A stretch of 64,000 nucleotides of DNA from positions 3,741,001 to 3,805,000 of the forward strand of contig NZ_JAVDYB010000001.1 of assembly GCF_031458235.1 (NCBI RefSeq). Reading direction: 5' to 3'. Origin of the DNA: Catenuloplanes atrovinosus (GTDB taxonomy: Bacteria > Actinomycetota > Actinomycetes > Mycobacteriales > Micromonosporaceae). The notes below the pieces were generated by a model that ran no database searches, was not told the origin of the DNA, and was given only the letters and a program-made list of their open reading frames with translations. The first letter of the stretch is position 1. Each line of letters opens with the position of its first letter. Below are positions 1 through 7,660 of the stretch, piece by piece. The position numbers and the translations under genes were made by a program.

Positions 1-1
1 C

Positions 2-727
2 GCCATCGAGACCGGCCGGATGGTGCTGCACTACCAGCCCGAGTTCGCGCTCGCGGACAACCGGATCACCGCGATCGAGGCGCTGGTCCGCTGGGACCAC
101 CCCACGCACGGCCTGCTGATGCCGGAGGACTTCATCGACCTCGCGGACGAGACCGGCGCGATCGCCCAGCTCGGCGACTGGGTGTTGCGGACCGCGTGCC
201 GGGAGGCGCTGGACTTCCCGTGCCGGGTCGCGGTCAACGTCTCCGCCCGGCAGCTCGCCCAGCCGAACCTGGTCACGTCCGTGGCGCGCATCCTCGGCGA
301 GACCGGCCTGCCCGGCGGCCGGCTCACGCTGGAGCTGGCCGAGGGCGCGCTGCTGCCGATCGACGAGCACCTGAAGGCGCGGCTGGACGGGCTGTGCGCG
401 CTCGGCGTCACGCTCAGCGTGGACGACTTCGGCCTCGGTCACGCCGCGCTCAACGTGCTGCGCGACCTGCCGGTCAGCACGGTCAAGCTGCACGGCTCGC
501 TCACCGCCGGCGTGCACACCGACCGGGCCGCGCACGACCTGGCCGCGGCGCTGGTCGCGGCCGGGCACGCGCTGGGGCTGTCCGTGGTGGCGGAGGCGGC
601 CGAGCACGAGGCGCAGGTGGCGGCGCTGCGGGCGATGGGCTGCGACCGGGCGCAGGGGTTCGGGCTGTGCCCGCCGCTCTCGCGGACGCGGCTGGACGAG
701 CGACTGGCCGATCCCGCGCGGGCGTGA
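2..727 (+). CDS. EAL-domain c-di-GMP phosphodiesterase, 5' truncated by window edge
   Basis: The frame is open from base 2 to a stop at 725-727, so only the C-terminal 241 residues of a longer, probably GGDEF-EAL, protein are visible. The EAL signature is EALVRW. Family catalytic positions follow in order: N in VAVNVSARQL, E in LELAE, DD in VDDFG, K in VKLHG, E in VVAEAAE and Q in QGFG. The usual KID is KLH, so the aspartate after the catalytic lysine is a histidine; activity is therefore likely but not certain. EAL domains hydrolyse cyclic di-GMP. The next genes are a lone receiver domain and a KaiC-like ATPase in the same direction, suggesting a signalling cluster. Confidence 0.88.
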   Translation, partial: AIETGRMVLHYQPEFALADNRITAIEALVRWDHPTHGLLMPEDFIDLADETGAIAQLGDWVLRTACREALDFPCRVAVNVSARQLAQPNLVTSVARILGETGLPGGRLTLELAEGALLPIDEHLKARLDGLCALGVTLSVDDFGLGHAALNVLRDLPVSTVKLHGSLTAGVHTDRAAHDLAAALVAAGHALGLSVVAEAAEHEAQVAALRAMGCDRAQGFGLCPPLSRTRLDERLADPARA

Positions 728-806
728 CGTGCGCTTTTCAGCCTGTACGCCCTTATTTCCACCCGTACCGTGGAATGATCACTGGGTCTGATGAGCGGAT
801 GGATCC

Positions 807-1163
807 ATGGCGAAGGTGTTGGTGGTCGACGACGAACCGGACCTGCGGTTCGTACATCGTCGCATCCTCGGCCGCGCCGGCCACGACGTCACCGAGGCCG
901 GCGACGGCGCGGCGGCGCTCCGGACCGTCCGGGAACTGCGGCCGGACCTGGTGGTCACGGACATGATGATGCCGGTCATGGGCGGCGACGAGCTGATCCG
1001 CCGGCTGCGGGCCGACCCGGCGACCGCGGACATCCCCATCCTGGTGATCAGCGGCGACTGGCAGCTCGCCTCCGGCGCGGACGCCGTGCTCGCCAAGCCG
1101 TGCCGCGGCCAGGACCTGATCAACGCGACCGAGAGCCTGCTACAGAGGGGACGGCAGGAGTGA
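807..1163 (+). CDS. Single-domain response regulator (CheY-like receiver)
   Basis: A 118-residue stand-alone receiver domain without output domain. The acidic pocket is VVDDE near residue 7, the phosphoacceptor is the aspartate of VTDMMMP near residue 53, the switch serine is in VISGD and the conserved lysine is in LAKPC. Its TGA stop overlaps the GTG start of the next gene (GTGA at 1160-1163), so the receiver and the KaiC-like ATPase are translationally coupled and probably act on one pathway. No histidine kinase is in the window; the input kinase must lie elsewhere. Confidence 0.93.
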   Translation: MAKVLVVDDEPDLRFVHRRILGRAGHDVTEAGDGAAALRTVRELRPDLVVTDMMMPVMGGDELIRRLRADPATADIPILVISGDWQLASGADAVLAKPCRGQDLINATESLLQRGRQE

Positions 1164-2605
1164 AGCGGCTGTCGACCGGGGCGTCCGACCTCGACCTGAT
1201 CCTGGGCGGGGGCTTGGAGCCCGGGTCCGTGGTCGTGCTGTCCGGCCCGCCCGGCGCGGGCAAGACCATCCTGGCGCAGCAGATGTGCTTCGCGGGCGCG
1301 GCCGAGGGGCGCAAGGCCGTCTACTACACGGCGCTGTCGGAGCCGCACTCGAAGCTGGTGGAGCACCTGCGCGGCTTCAGCTTCTTCGCGCCCGAGCACC
1401 TCGGGCCCAGCATCCGGTACGTACACCTCGGCGACATGCTCCGGGACCGCAGCCAGGGCACGTTCGCCGCGCTGATCGACGAGGTGGTGCGCACCGCGTT
1501 CGAGGAGGAGCCGTCGCTGGTCGTCATCGACAGCATGAAGATGGTGCGTGACTTCGTCGGCGAGCACGACCTGCGGATGTCGCTCTACGACCTGACCAGC
1601 CGCGTCGCGCACAGCGGCGTGGTGCTGCTGCTGCTCGGCGAGTACACGCCGGAGGAGACGCAGACCGGCGCGGAGTTCGCCATCGCGGACGGCATCATCC
1701 AGATGTCGTACGAGTTCACCGCACCGATGGACCGCCGCGGCCTGCGCGTGCTCAAGCTGCGCGGCACCCCGCACCTGGCCGGCACGCACACCATGCACAT
1801 CACCTCGGACGGCGTCCGGGTGCACCCGCGGGTCGAGTCGCTCAAGCAGGGCGAGGTGCGCCTCCGCGGCGAGCGCGTGCGCACCGGCATCCCCGGCCTG
1901 GACGAGCTGACGGGCGGCGGCATCCCGCGCGACGACGCCACGCTGGTGCTCGGGCCCACCGGCGTCGGGAAGACCATCGGCTGCCTGCACTTCCTCGCGG
2001 AGGGCATCGGCCAGGGCGGGCGCTGCCTGTACATCACGTTCCAGGACACGCCGGAGGAGCTGATCCAGACCGCGGCCACGTTCGGCTGGGACTTCGAGGC
2101 CGCTCGGAAGGACGGCACGCTGATCATCTCGCACGTGCCGATGGGCGACCTCGACCTCGACGCGCTCGCCTCGGTGGCCCGCCACGCGCTCGCCGACGGG
2201 ACCATCATCCGGATCGTCATCGACGGCCTGTCCGAGATGGCGAACGCGGCCCGGCAGGCGCAACGCTTCCCCGCGTACCTGCGCAGCCTGCTGGGCGTGA
2301 TCCGGGCCGGCGGCGCCTCGCTCTGGGTGACCAGCGAGACCGGCGCGTTCGGCCCGATCGAGGAGCCGCTGGCCGGGCTGATGTTCCTGTTCCACAACGT
2401 GATCCAGCTGCGCTACATCGAACACTGCGCGGAGATCGGGCGGGCCGTGAACATCCTCAAGATGCGCAACAGCCCGCACGACTCCGGCCTGCACACCTGC
2501 CACGTCACCGGCGCCGGGCTGACGATCGGCGAGCGCCTGCGGAACGCGTCCGGCATGCTCGCCTGGACCGTGCTGCGCGACTGCCCGCCGCCCGGCGAAC
2601 GCTAG
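1160..2605 (+). CDS. KaiC-like tandem RecA-fold ATPase
   Basis: A 481-residue protein with two KaiC/RadA-type ATPase domains. The first Walker A is GPPGAGKT (about residue 30), the second GPTGVGKT (about residue 268); hydrophobic Walker B strands are LVVIDS and RIVIDG. The GTG start at 1160 was chosen because it overlaps the receiver stop and immediately precedes the domain. The paired glutamates that follow the Walker A strand in clock KaiC appear degenerate (one E in LSEP, QD in FQDT), so a KaiABC clock is unlikely. In non-cyanobacteria such proteins occur with two-component and c-di-GMP proteins, as here. The stop lies in the same CTAG (2602-2605) as the stop of the convergent reductase. 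Confidence 0.88.
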   Translation: MKRLSTGASDLDLILGGGLEPGSVVVLSGPPGAGKTILAQQMCFAGAAEGRKAVYYTALSEPHSKLVEHLRGFSFFAPEHLGPSIRYVHLGDMLRDRSQGTFAALIDEVVRTAFEEEPSLVVIDSMKMVRDFVGEHDLRMSLYDLTSRVAHSGVVLLLLGEYTPEETQTGAEFAIADGIIQMSYEFTAPMDRRGLRVLKLRGTPHLAGTHTMHITSDGVRVHPRVESLKQGEVRLRGERVRTGIPGLDELTGGGIPRDDATLVLGPTGVGKTIGCLHFLAEGIGQGGRCLYITFQDTPEELIQTAATFGWDFEAARKDGTLIISHVPMGDLDLDALASVARHALADGTIIRIVIDGLSEMANAARQAQRFPAYLRSLLGVIRAGGASLWVTSETGAFGPIEEPLAGLMFLFHNVIQLRYIEHCAEIGRAVNILKMRNSPHDSGLHTCHVTGAGLTIGERLRNASGMLAWTVLRDCPPPGER

Positions 2606-3441
2606 GCCACCTTCTCCAGCACGGCGAACTCGTCGTCGGTCAGCGTGATCGACGAGGCGGCCAGGTTCTCCTCCAGGTGCGCGGTCGACCTCGTGCCCGG
2701 GATCGGCAGCATCACCGGCGAGCGGCGCAGCAGCCAGGCGAGCGCGAGCTGGTTGATCGAGGCGCCGTGACCGGCCGCGATCGCGGCGACCGCGCCGTCC
2801 GGGTCGGGCAGACCGGTGCCGGCCAGCGGGTACCACGGGATGAACGCGATGCCCTCCCGCTCCGCGTACTCCAGCACGTCCGCGGCGGTCCGGTCGGTGA
2901 GGTTGAACAGGTTCTGCACGGACGCGATCGGCGTCACCGCCTGCGCGGCCCGCACCTGCTCGACCGTCACCTCGGACAGCCCGATGTGCCGGACCTTGCC
3001 CTCGCGCCGCAGGTCGGCGAGCGTGCCCACCTGGTCCTCGATCGGCACGTGCGGGTCGACGCGGTGCAGCTGGAGCAGGTCGATCCGGTCGAGGCCGAGC
3101 ACGCGCAGGCTCAGCTCGGTCTGCTGGCGCAGGTACTCCGGGCGGCCGACCGGCACCCACTCGCCCGGGCGCGGCCGGCTGACGCCGACCTTCGTGGCGA
3201 TGACCAGATCACGGGGGTACGGGTGCAGCGCGCGGCGGATGAGCTCGTCCGTGACGAACGGGCCGTAGGCGTCCGCGGTGTCGATGAGCGTGACGCCGCG
3301 CTCCACCGCGCGGCGCAGCACCGCGACCGCGCCGTCCTGGTCAGTCGGGTACCCGAAGAACCCGGGGCCGGTCAGCTGCATGGCGCCGTAGCCGAGCCGG
3401 CCCACGCTCAGATCTCCACCGATGGCAAAAGAAGACGACAT
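2602..3441 (-). CDS. Aldo/keto reductase
   Basis: A 279-residue NADPH-dependent aldo/keto reductase of the TIM-barrel family. The tetrad can be read: D and Y in DTADAYG, K in ATKVG, H in LQLHRVD. The start at 3441 (MSSSF) has an AAAGGTG ribosome site just upstream; an extension to 3480 is open but lacks such support. Divergent from an MmyB-type XRE regulator with about 130 bp between them, an arrangement in which the regulator commonly controls the reductase (family knowledge; inferred here). Substrate unknown. Confidence 0.92.
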   Translation of the reverse strand: MSSSFAIGGDLSVGRLGYGAMQLTGPGFFGYPTDQDGAVAVLRRAVERGVTLIDTADAYGPFVTDELIRRALHPYPRDLVIATKVGVSRPRPGEWVPVGRPEYLRQQTELSLRVLGLDRIDLLQLHRVDPHVPIEDQVGTLADLRREGKVRHIGLSEVTVEQVRAAQAVTPIASVQNLFNLTDRTAADVLEYAEREGIAFIPWYPLAGTGLPDPDGAVAAIAAGHGASINQLALAWLLRRSPVMLPIPGTRSTAHLEENLAASSITLTDDEFAVLEKVA

Positions 3442-3525
3442 TTCACACCTTTTCCGGTGAGGCGGTTGATCGGCTACCACCGTGCGCCGGGTGCCGGGGT
3501 GCCGCCCAGACCCGCTTGTGGGTAT

Positions 3526-3536
3526 CCCTGGCAGGG
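3526..3536. promoter_or_regulatory. Candidate operator: perfect 11-bp palindrome
   Basis: CCCTG-G-CAGGG lies in the divergent region 40 bp before the regulator start and about 85 bp before the reductase start. It is the clearest dyad in this intergenic region and a plausible binding site for the adjacent HTH protein. Confidence 0.45.
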
Positions 3537-3575
3537 TCAGGCACCGGGCCGGGCCGGCCGCGCATACTCGATGTC

Positions 3576-4469
3576 ATGACGACCAGCCCGCTCGGCGAGT
3601 TCCTCGCGGCCCACCGCGCCCGCATCACCCCGGAGCAGGCCGGGCTGCCGCGCTACGGCGACCGGCGGCGCGTCGACGGGCTGCGGCGCGAGGAACTGGC
3701 GATGCTGGCCGGCGTCAGCTCCTCCTACTACACGCGCCTGGAGCAGGGGCAGTCCCGCAACGCCTCGCCGCAGGTGGTGGACGCGCTCGCCACCGCGCTG
3801 CGGCTGGACGAGACCGAGCGGCTGCACCTGCACCGGCTGGCCGCCGCGGAGACCCGCCCGCACCGGGTCCGCCGGCCGGCCGCGCAGACGCCGGATCCGG
3901 GGCTGGTGGAGCTGCTCGGCGCGATGTCGGCCGTACCGGCGATGGTGGTCGGGTCGCGCAAGGACGTGCTGGCGTGGAATCCGCTCGGTCACGCGCTGCT
4001 CGCCGGCCACCTGCCCGCGGACGCGCCGGCCCGGCCCGGCACCCGCCCGAACCTGGCCCGTCTGATCTTCCTCGATCCGGAGCTGCGCGAGCTGTTCGTG
4101 GACTGGCCGGCCAAGGCGCGCGCGGACGTCGGCTGCCTGCGCCTGTTCGCCGGTCAGTACCCGGACGACCCGGCGCTGGCCGAGCTGGTCGGGCAGTTGG
4201 CGGTGGGCAGCCCGGAGTTCGCGGCGTACTGGGCGGACCATCGTGTGGTGGCGTGCACGTCCTCCGCCTACGAACTGCGGCACCCGCTGGTCGGCCGGAT
4301 CACGGTGACCGAGCAGGCGCTGAGCACCAACGAGTCGATCGGCCAGCGGCTGGTCACCTACACCGCGCCGGGCGGTTCGCCGTCCGCTGAGGCGCTCGCG
4401 CTGCTCGCGCAGCTGGTCGGCGACGCGGCCCGGAGCCCGCGGCCGGTACCCGCCTCGTCCGGGGTCTGA
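3576..4469 (+). CDS. MmyB-like XRE-family transcriptional regulator
   Basis: A 297-residue regulator. The N-terminal helix-turn-helix runs from LGEFLAAHRARITPEQAG through RVDGLRREELAMLAGVSSSYYTRLEQG (residues 5-60). The C-terminal two thirds match the MmyB-like ligand-binding domain (PAS-like) family by length and by the pattern VVGSRKDVLAWNPLGHALL and NLARLIFLDPELRELF. Start at 3576 (MTTSP) was preferred over the upstream in-frame ATG at 3516 because the HTH begins directly after it. It probably controls the divergent aldo/keto reductase and itself. Confidence 0.9.
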   Translation: MTTSPLGEFLAAHRARITPEQAGLPRYGDRRRVDGLRREELAMLAGVSSSYYTRLEQGQSRNASPQVVDALATALRLDETERLHLHRLAAAETRPHRVRRPAAQTPDPGLVELLGAMSAVPAMVVGSRKDVLAWNPLGHALLAGHLPADAPARPGTRPNLARLIFLDPELRELFVDWPAKARADVGCLRLFAGQYPDDPALAELVGQLAVGSPEFAAYWADHRVVACTSSAYELRHPLVGRITVTEQALSTNESIGQRLVTYTAPGGSPSAEALALLAQLVGDAARSPRPVPASSGV

Positions 4470-4502
4470 CGGGCACCCCCTCCTCCCGCTACGCTGCCTC
4501 GC

Positions 4503-5207
4503 ATGCCGCTTCCCGCCGACGTGCAGAGCCGCCTCCGCGATCCCGGCTTCTGGCGTGCGTACCTCTTCGAGCCGCAGGACGAGGACGACGACCTTTACGA
4601 CGATCTCGACGAGGACGACGACGAGGACGCCTCGTTCGTCGTGGAGTTCCCGGTCGGTGACGGCTACGCGCTGGTCCTGGACATCGACGTGTCGATCAGG
4701 ATGGTGAACCTGGCGCTGCGCACGCCGGACAGCGACGAGACGCTGGAGCTGGGCTGGGACGACGAGGCGCACTGGCACCCGCACGCGCTCCGCTGGGTGG
4801 AGCTGGACCTCATCGCCCGCGCCGCCGCCGCGCTCGACCCCGGGCTGCCGCACCCCGGCCCGGTCGTCGCGCTCACGTCCCGGTTCGTCGTGCTGGCCGC
4901 CACCGAGCCCGGCGACCCCGACGACGTGGGCCCGCTCGACGAGATCACCCGGCTGCTCGACCACGCCTACGGTCCTCCCCCGGCCGGCGCGCCGTGGTGG
5001 CCGAGCGCGGACGACCTGCTGGACCGCATCGACGGCCGCGGCAACGGCGTGGTGTGGCGGCGTGACGCGGTCGGCGACTGGACGGTCGACCAGGACGAGA
5101 CGGACCCGGCCGGCTTCGCGCTCTACAGCACGCGCGTGCCCGGCGGCGAGTTCCCGTTCGCGCGGTGGCGCGAGCTGCTGGCCGCCGCCGCGGCCACGCT
5201 CACCTGA
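4503..5207 (+). CDS. Hypothetical protein with acidic N-terminal tract
   Basis: A 234-residue soluble protein I do not recognise. Residues 19-42 form a nearly uninterrupted Asp/Glu stretch (DEDDD, DLDEDDDEDA). The rest is a mixed alpha/beta protein with WDDEAHWHPHALRW and a C-terminal segment GEFPFARWRELLAAAAATL. No signal peptide or membrane segment. Codon use is as GC-rich as its neighbours and the frame is intact, so it is very likely real. Its 3' end overlaps by 8 bp the stop-bearing end of an ABC permease relic on the opposite strand. Confidence 0.75.
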   Translation: MPLPADVQSRLRDPGFWRAYLFEPQDEDDDLYDDLDEDDDEDASFVVEFPVGDGYALVLDIDVSIRMVNLALRTPDSDETLELGWDDEAHWHPHALRWVELDLIARAAAALDPGLPHPGPVVALTSRFVVLAATEPGDPDDVGPLDEITRLLDHAYGPPPAGAPWWPSADDLLDRIDGRGNGVVWRRDAVGDWTVDQDETDPAGFALYSTRVPGGEFPFARWRELLAAAAATLT

Positions 5208-5307
5208 GCCCGGTGGTGGCGATGCCCTTGACCGGGTACGTGTGGCCGGCGACGAAGAGGCCGAGCACCGGGGCGACGGAGACGAACGACATGGCGAACA
5301 GCTGACC
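5200..5307 (-). pseudogene. C-terminal relic of a carbohydrate ABC transporter permease
   Basis: Read on the minus strand, 5307 to 5200 encodes GQLFAMSFVSVAPVLGL followed by FVAGHTYPVKGIATTGLR and a TGA stop. This is the last membrane helix and the GIATTGL tail typical of MalG/LacG-type sugar permeases. Nothing recognisable as permease continues upstream: the remainder is gone and an IS4 element begins about 170 bp further on. Only 36 residues survive and no partner ATPase or binding protein is nearby, so this is a deletion scar, not a gene. Confidence 0.65.
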
Positions 5308-5470
5308 CCACCGGCTCCTAGCCCTCCGCCGCCTTCCGCTCGATCTGGACCGGATTCACCTGACCTGGCGATCGATGCGACGGAATCCGCCTAGCTCGCC
5401 GCGGATGGGCGGGCGGGGACGGGGTGTGGTGACCAGCGGCGGTGCCGGCAGGGAGGCCGGCCAACGGCCG

Positions 5471-5478
5471 ACCGGTGC
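5471..5478. repeat. Target-site duplication of the IS4 element, left copy
   Basis: ACCGGTGC flanks the element at 5471-5478 and again at 7031-7038. The following CC on the right also matches the first two bases of the left terminal repeat, so 8 bp is the conservative length. Confidence 0.85.
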
Positions 5479-5512
5479 CCAATGCCACTTAGCTTATTTT
5501 GATCTTGGTGGT
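5479..5512. repeat. Left terminal inverted repeat of IS4 element
   Basis: 34 bp, identical in inverse orientation to 6997-7030. It contains an AT-rich core (AGCTTATTTTGATC) that stands out from the surrounding GC-rich DNA. Confidence 0.93.
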
Positions 5513-5695
5513 GGGTGGAAGCGGTACGTGGCGGGGCTGGGGTGGCGGGTGGAGGCGGGTTCGTGGCGTTGTTTGGGTCGGTACATGTTGCGGCGGCAGC
5601 GTTTGACGGCGCGGGGGCAGGTGCGGTGGCGGCGGGCGGGGTTGAGTGTGCGGGTGATCTGGGCCCAGATGCGGGGTAGTCGGGTGGTCCAGTCT

Positions 5696-6961
5696 TCAGG
5701 GGGAAATGGCCGCTGAGCCGGTGGCTGAGCGGCGCGCGAGGCGTAGTGCGCGGGTGAAGCTGATCCGGTCGGGGTCGATCGCGGCAGCGTCGGCGGCGCG
5801 GGTGATCAGCACGGTCATGGCGTGCTGGATTAGTAGCCAGGCCCAGATTTCCTGGTGGACGAGGTCGGGCAGTTTCGAGCGCAGGATCCGGCCGGGCCCG
5901 CGGAGGTGGGTTTTGAGCTGGTCGTTGGCGGTTTCGTGTTCCCAGCGCAGGTGGTATGCCTCGGCGAGTTCGTCCGGGCCGGCCTGGGCGGGGTCGATGA
6001 TGGTGGTGGCCAGGGTGATCAGTTCGCTGGTGCCGTTACCACTACGGTCGGGTACGTCGTATGCGACGACTCGGGCGAGGTGGGCGGCGGGCAGGCCACG
6101 GTCGTTGATCGCGTCGTCGCAGGTGTCCAGGGTCCGGTCGGCCGCGGCGGCCAGGATCCGGTCCCGGCGGCCACCACGGATCGTCTTGTCCATCAACACG
6201 GTCAGATAGGTGCCGTCGGCCAAAACCTCGATCACCGGCAGCCGGATCCCGGCCTGGATCCGCCAGAGCAGGTCCGCGCCGGTCGCCTGCGCCCGGTCCC
6301 ACGCCGCGAACGAGTAAAACGACCGGTCCGCGGTCAGTAGTTCCCCGCGGCGCAGCCGTGCATACAACGGCATGGCCAGGGTCTGTTCCCCGACCGCATA
6401 CGCGCCGACCTCCGCCGCCAAAAACGCGTGCGTCCCGCACTCAGTCAACGCCACGACCCGGGCCTTCGGGAACGCCGACGGGCCACCACCGGTCCGGGAA
6501 TACCCGAACTCGGCCGCGTTCTCCGTCGTGTCCGGCACGTCCACGTCGAACCCGTCGATGGCAAGGACCCGCCAGTCCCGCAACCACGCACCTGACGTGA
6601 CCGCGGACGCGACCGGCCGGGCGACCCGCTCGAACACCTCCGCCAGCACATCCCGGCCCAGCCGCTTACGGGCCTGACTGATCCCACCGGCCGTCGGCGG
6701 CGACCACCCCGCGTCCCAGCACCCGAACCGATCCAACGCCCCGGTCACCTTCACCGCGACCTCGGCATAATCATCATCCGGGAACAGCCACAAACCCATC
6801 GTCAGATACGCCGTCACATGCGGCGGCAACTTCCCATCCGACCGCCTCGCCTGCACCCCACACTCCGCGACCGCGGCATCCACCACGTCCCGCGGCACCG
6901 CCGTGACCAGCACCCCGACCGACACCTGATCCGGCCGCACATCCACACCCGACACCACCAC
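5696..6961 (-). CDS. IS4-family DDE transposase
   Basis: A 421-residue transposase with the IS4 N-terminal domain (residues about 15-110) and a DDE RNase H-like domain. Catalytic aspartates are in VLAIDGFD and LLTADRSF; the third acidic residue is in the IS4 hallmark Y-2-R-3-E-6-K, seen exactly in YHLRWEHETANDQLK. The gene is uninterrupted and fills most of the element, so the copy appears capable of transposition. Start at 6961 lies 36 bp inside the right terminal repeat. Confidence 0.95.
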   Translation of the reverse strand: MVVSGVDVRPDQVSVGVLVTAVPRDVVDAAVAECGVQARRSDGKLPPHVTAYLTMGLWLFPDDDYAEVAVKVTGALDRFGCWDAGWSPPTAGGISQARKRLGRDVLAEVFERVARPVASAVTSGAWLRDWRVLAIDGFDVDVPDTTENAAEFGYSRTGGGPSAFPKARVVALTECGTHAFLAAEVGAYAVGEQTLAMPLYARLRRGELLTADRSFYSFAAWDRAQATGADLLWRIQAGIRLPVIEVLADGTYLTVLMDKTIRGGRRDRILAAAADRTLDTCDDAINDRGLPAAHLARVVAYDVPDRSGNGTSELITLATTIIDPAQAGPDELAEAYHLRWEHETANDQLKTHLRGPGRILRSKLPDLVHQEIWAWLLIQHAMTVLITRAADAAAIDPDRISFTRALRLARRSATGSAAISP

Positions 6962-6996
6962 ATCGAAGCAGACAAACCAGCCACACCACCCACCAG

Positions 6997-7030
6997 ACCA
7001 CCAAGATCAAAATAAGCTAAGTGGCATTGG
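6997..7030. repeat. Right terminal inverted repeat of IS4 element
   Basis: 34 bp perfectly complementary to 5479-5512. The right target duplication ACCGGTGC follows directly at 7031-7038. Confidence 0.93.
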
Positions 7031-7078
7031 ACCGGTGCCCGCGGGAGCATGCGGGTCCCGGCCAGGCCGGAAGCGGGT
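7031..7078. repeat. Dispersed repeat, copy A right part (split by IS4)
   Basis: 7031-7078 together with 5446-5478 reconstitutes a repeat of about 80 bp that recurs at 49543-49624. The segments CCGCGGGAGCATGCGG and GCCGGAAGCGGG are shared. The left part differs by at least one indel, so the repeat is probably non-coding. It ends about 15 bp beyond the stop of the minus-strand gene 7092-7586. Confidence 0.7.
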
Positions 7079-7091
7079 AAATGGGGAAAGG

Positions 7092-7586
7092 TCAGTTCTG
7101 TGTGGGTTCGGGGCCCGCTGCGAGGCCGACGGTCCAGGCGGTGTGGGCGCCGAGGAAGACGAGGAGGGCGAGCATGATGCCCTCGATCTGGAGGGCGGTC
7201 AGCGGCAGGCCGTCGAACGGGACCAGGGCCCACACCGCGATCAGCAGGTAGAGCGGGATGCCGACGACTCGGAGGAGGAGGGCGCCGCGGCGGGTCATCT
7301 CGTTCTCGCGGGCGACGGATGGGGAGAGCAGCAGGATGGAGAGGGCGCCGAGCAGGCCGGCCAGGGCGAACGCGGAGCGCCAGAAGGCGGGGACGTTCGG
7401 GGCGACCTGGGCGAGCAGGGAGAGCGCGCCGGGGATGAGGAACTGCAGCGAGACCGTGTAGGCCATGCGGCGCACCCGGGGGCCGCCCTCGCGGAGCTGG
7501 CGGCGCTCGGTGACGGCGACCCACCAGAGGCCGAGAAGTGTGAAGTTGATGCCGGCGACCGCGGCGTAGAACTGACCGACGTCCAT
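7092..7586 (-). CDS. Hypothetical four-helix membrane protein
   Basis: A 164-residue protein with four predicted membrane segments: FYAAVAGINFTLLGLWWVAV at the N-terminus, LQFLIPGALSLLAQVAP, AFALAGLLGALSILLLS and a pair in the C-terminal half (VVGIPLYLLIAVWALVPF, IMLALLVFLGAHTAWTV). No catalytic motif is visible and I assign no function. Start at 7586 (MDVGQFY) was chosen because the membrane-protein character begins there; upstream in the same frame is antisense to the MFS gene. A hairpin at 7620-7648 separates it from the upstream MFS gene. Confidence 0.75.
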   Translation of the reverse strand: MDVGQFYAAVAGINFTLLGLWWVAVTERRQLREGGPRVRRMAYTVSLQFLIPGALSLLAQVAPNVPAFWRSAFALAGLLGALSILLLSPSVARENEMTRRGALLLRVVGIPLYLLIAVWALVPFDGLPLTALQIEGIMLALLVFLGAHTAWTVGLAAGPEPTQN

Positions 7587-7619
7587 GGCGCGGGAGGGTA
7601 GCGAGTCGCGCGGACGGCG

Positions 7620-7648
7620 ACGGCCCCGGGGGATCTCCCCGAGGCCGT
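7620..7648 (-). terminator. Hairpin after the MFS gene
   Basis: Arms ACGGCC and GGCCGT enclose a second stem CGGGG/CCCCG around GATCT, with one C/A mismatch. It starts about 13 bp after the MFS stop on the minus strand. No U-tract follows, as is common in high-GC actinobacteria. Confidence 0.5.
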
Positions 7649-7660
7649 ACGGATGATCCG

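Larger units (their letters stand above)
5479..7030. mobile_element. Complete IS4-family insertion sequence
   Basis: A 1552-bp element bounded by perfect 34-bp inverted repeats (5479-5512 and 6997-7030; outer end CCAATGCCACTTAGC) and flanked by the 8-bp direct repeat ACCGGTGC. It holds one transposase on the minus strand and about 180 bp of non-coding DNA between the transposase stop and the left end. Intact ends, intact gene and intact duplication indicate a fairly recent insertion. It splits one copy of a dispersed repeat also found at 49543-49624. Confidence 0.95.
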
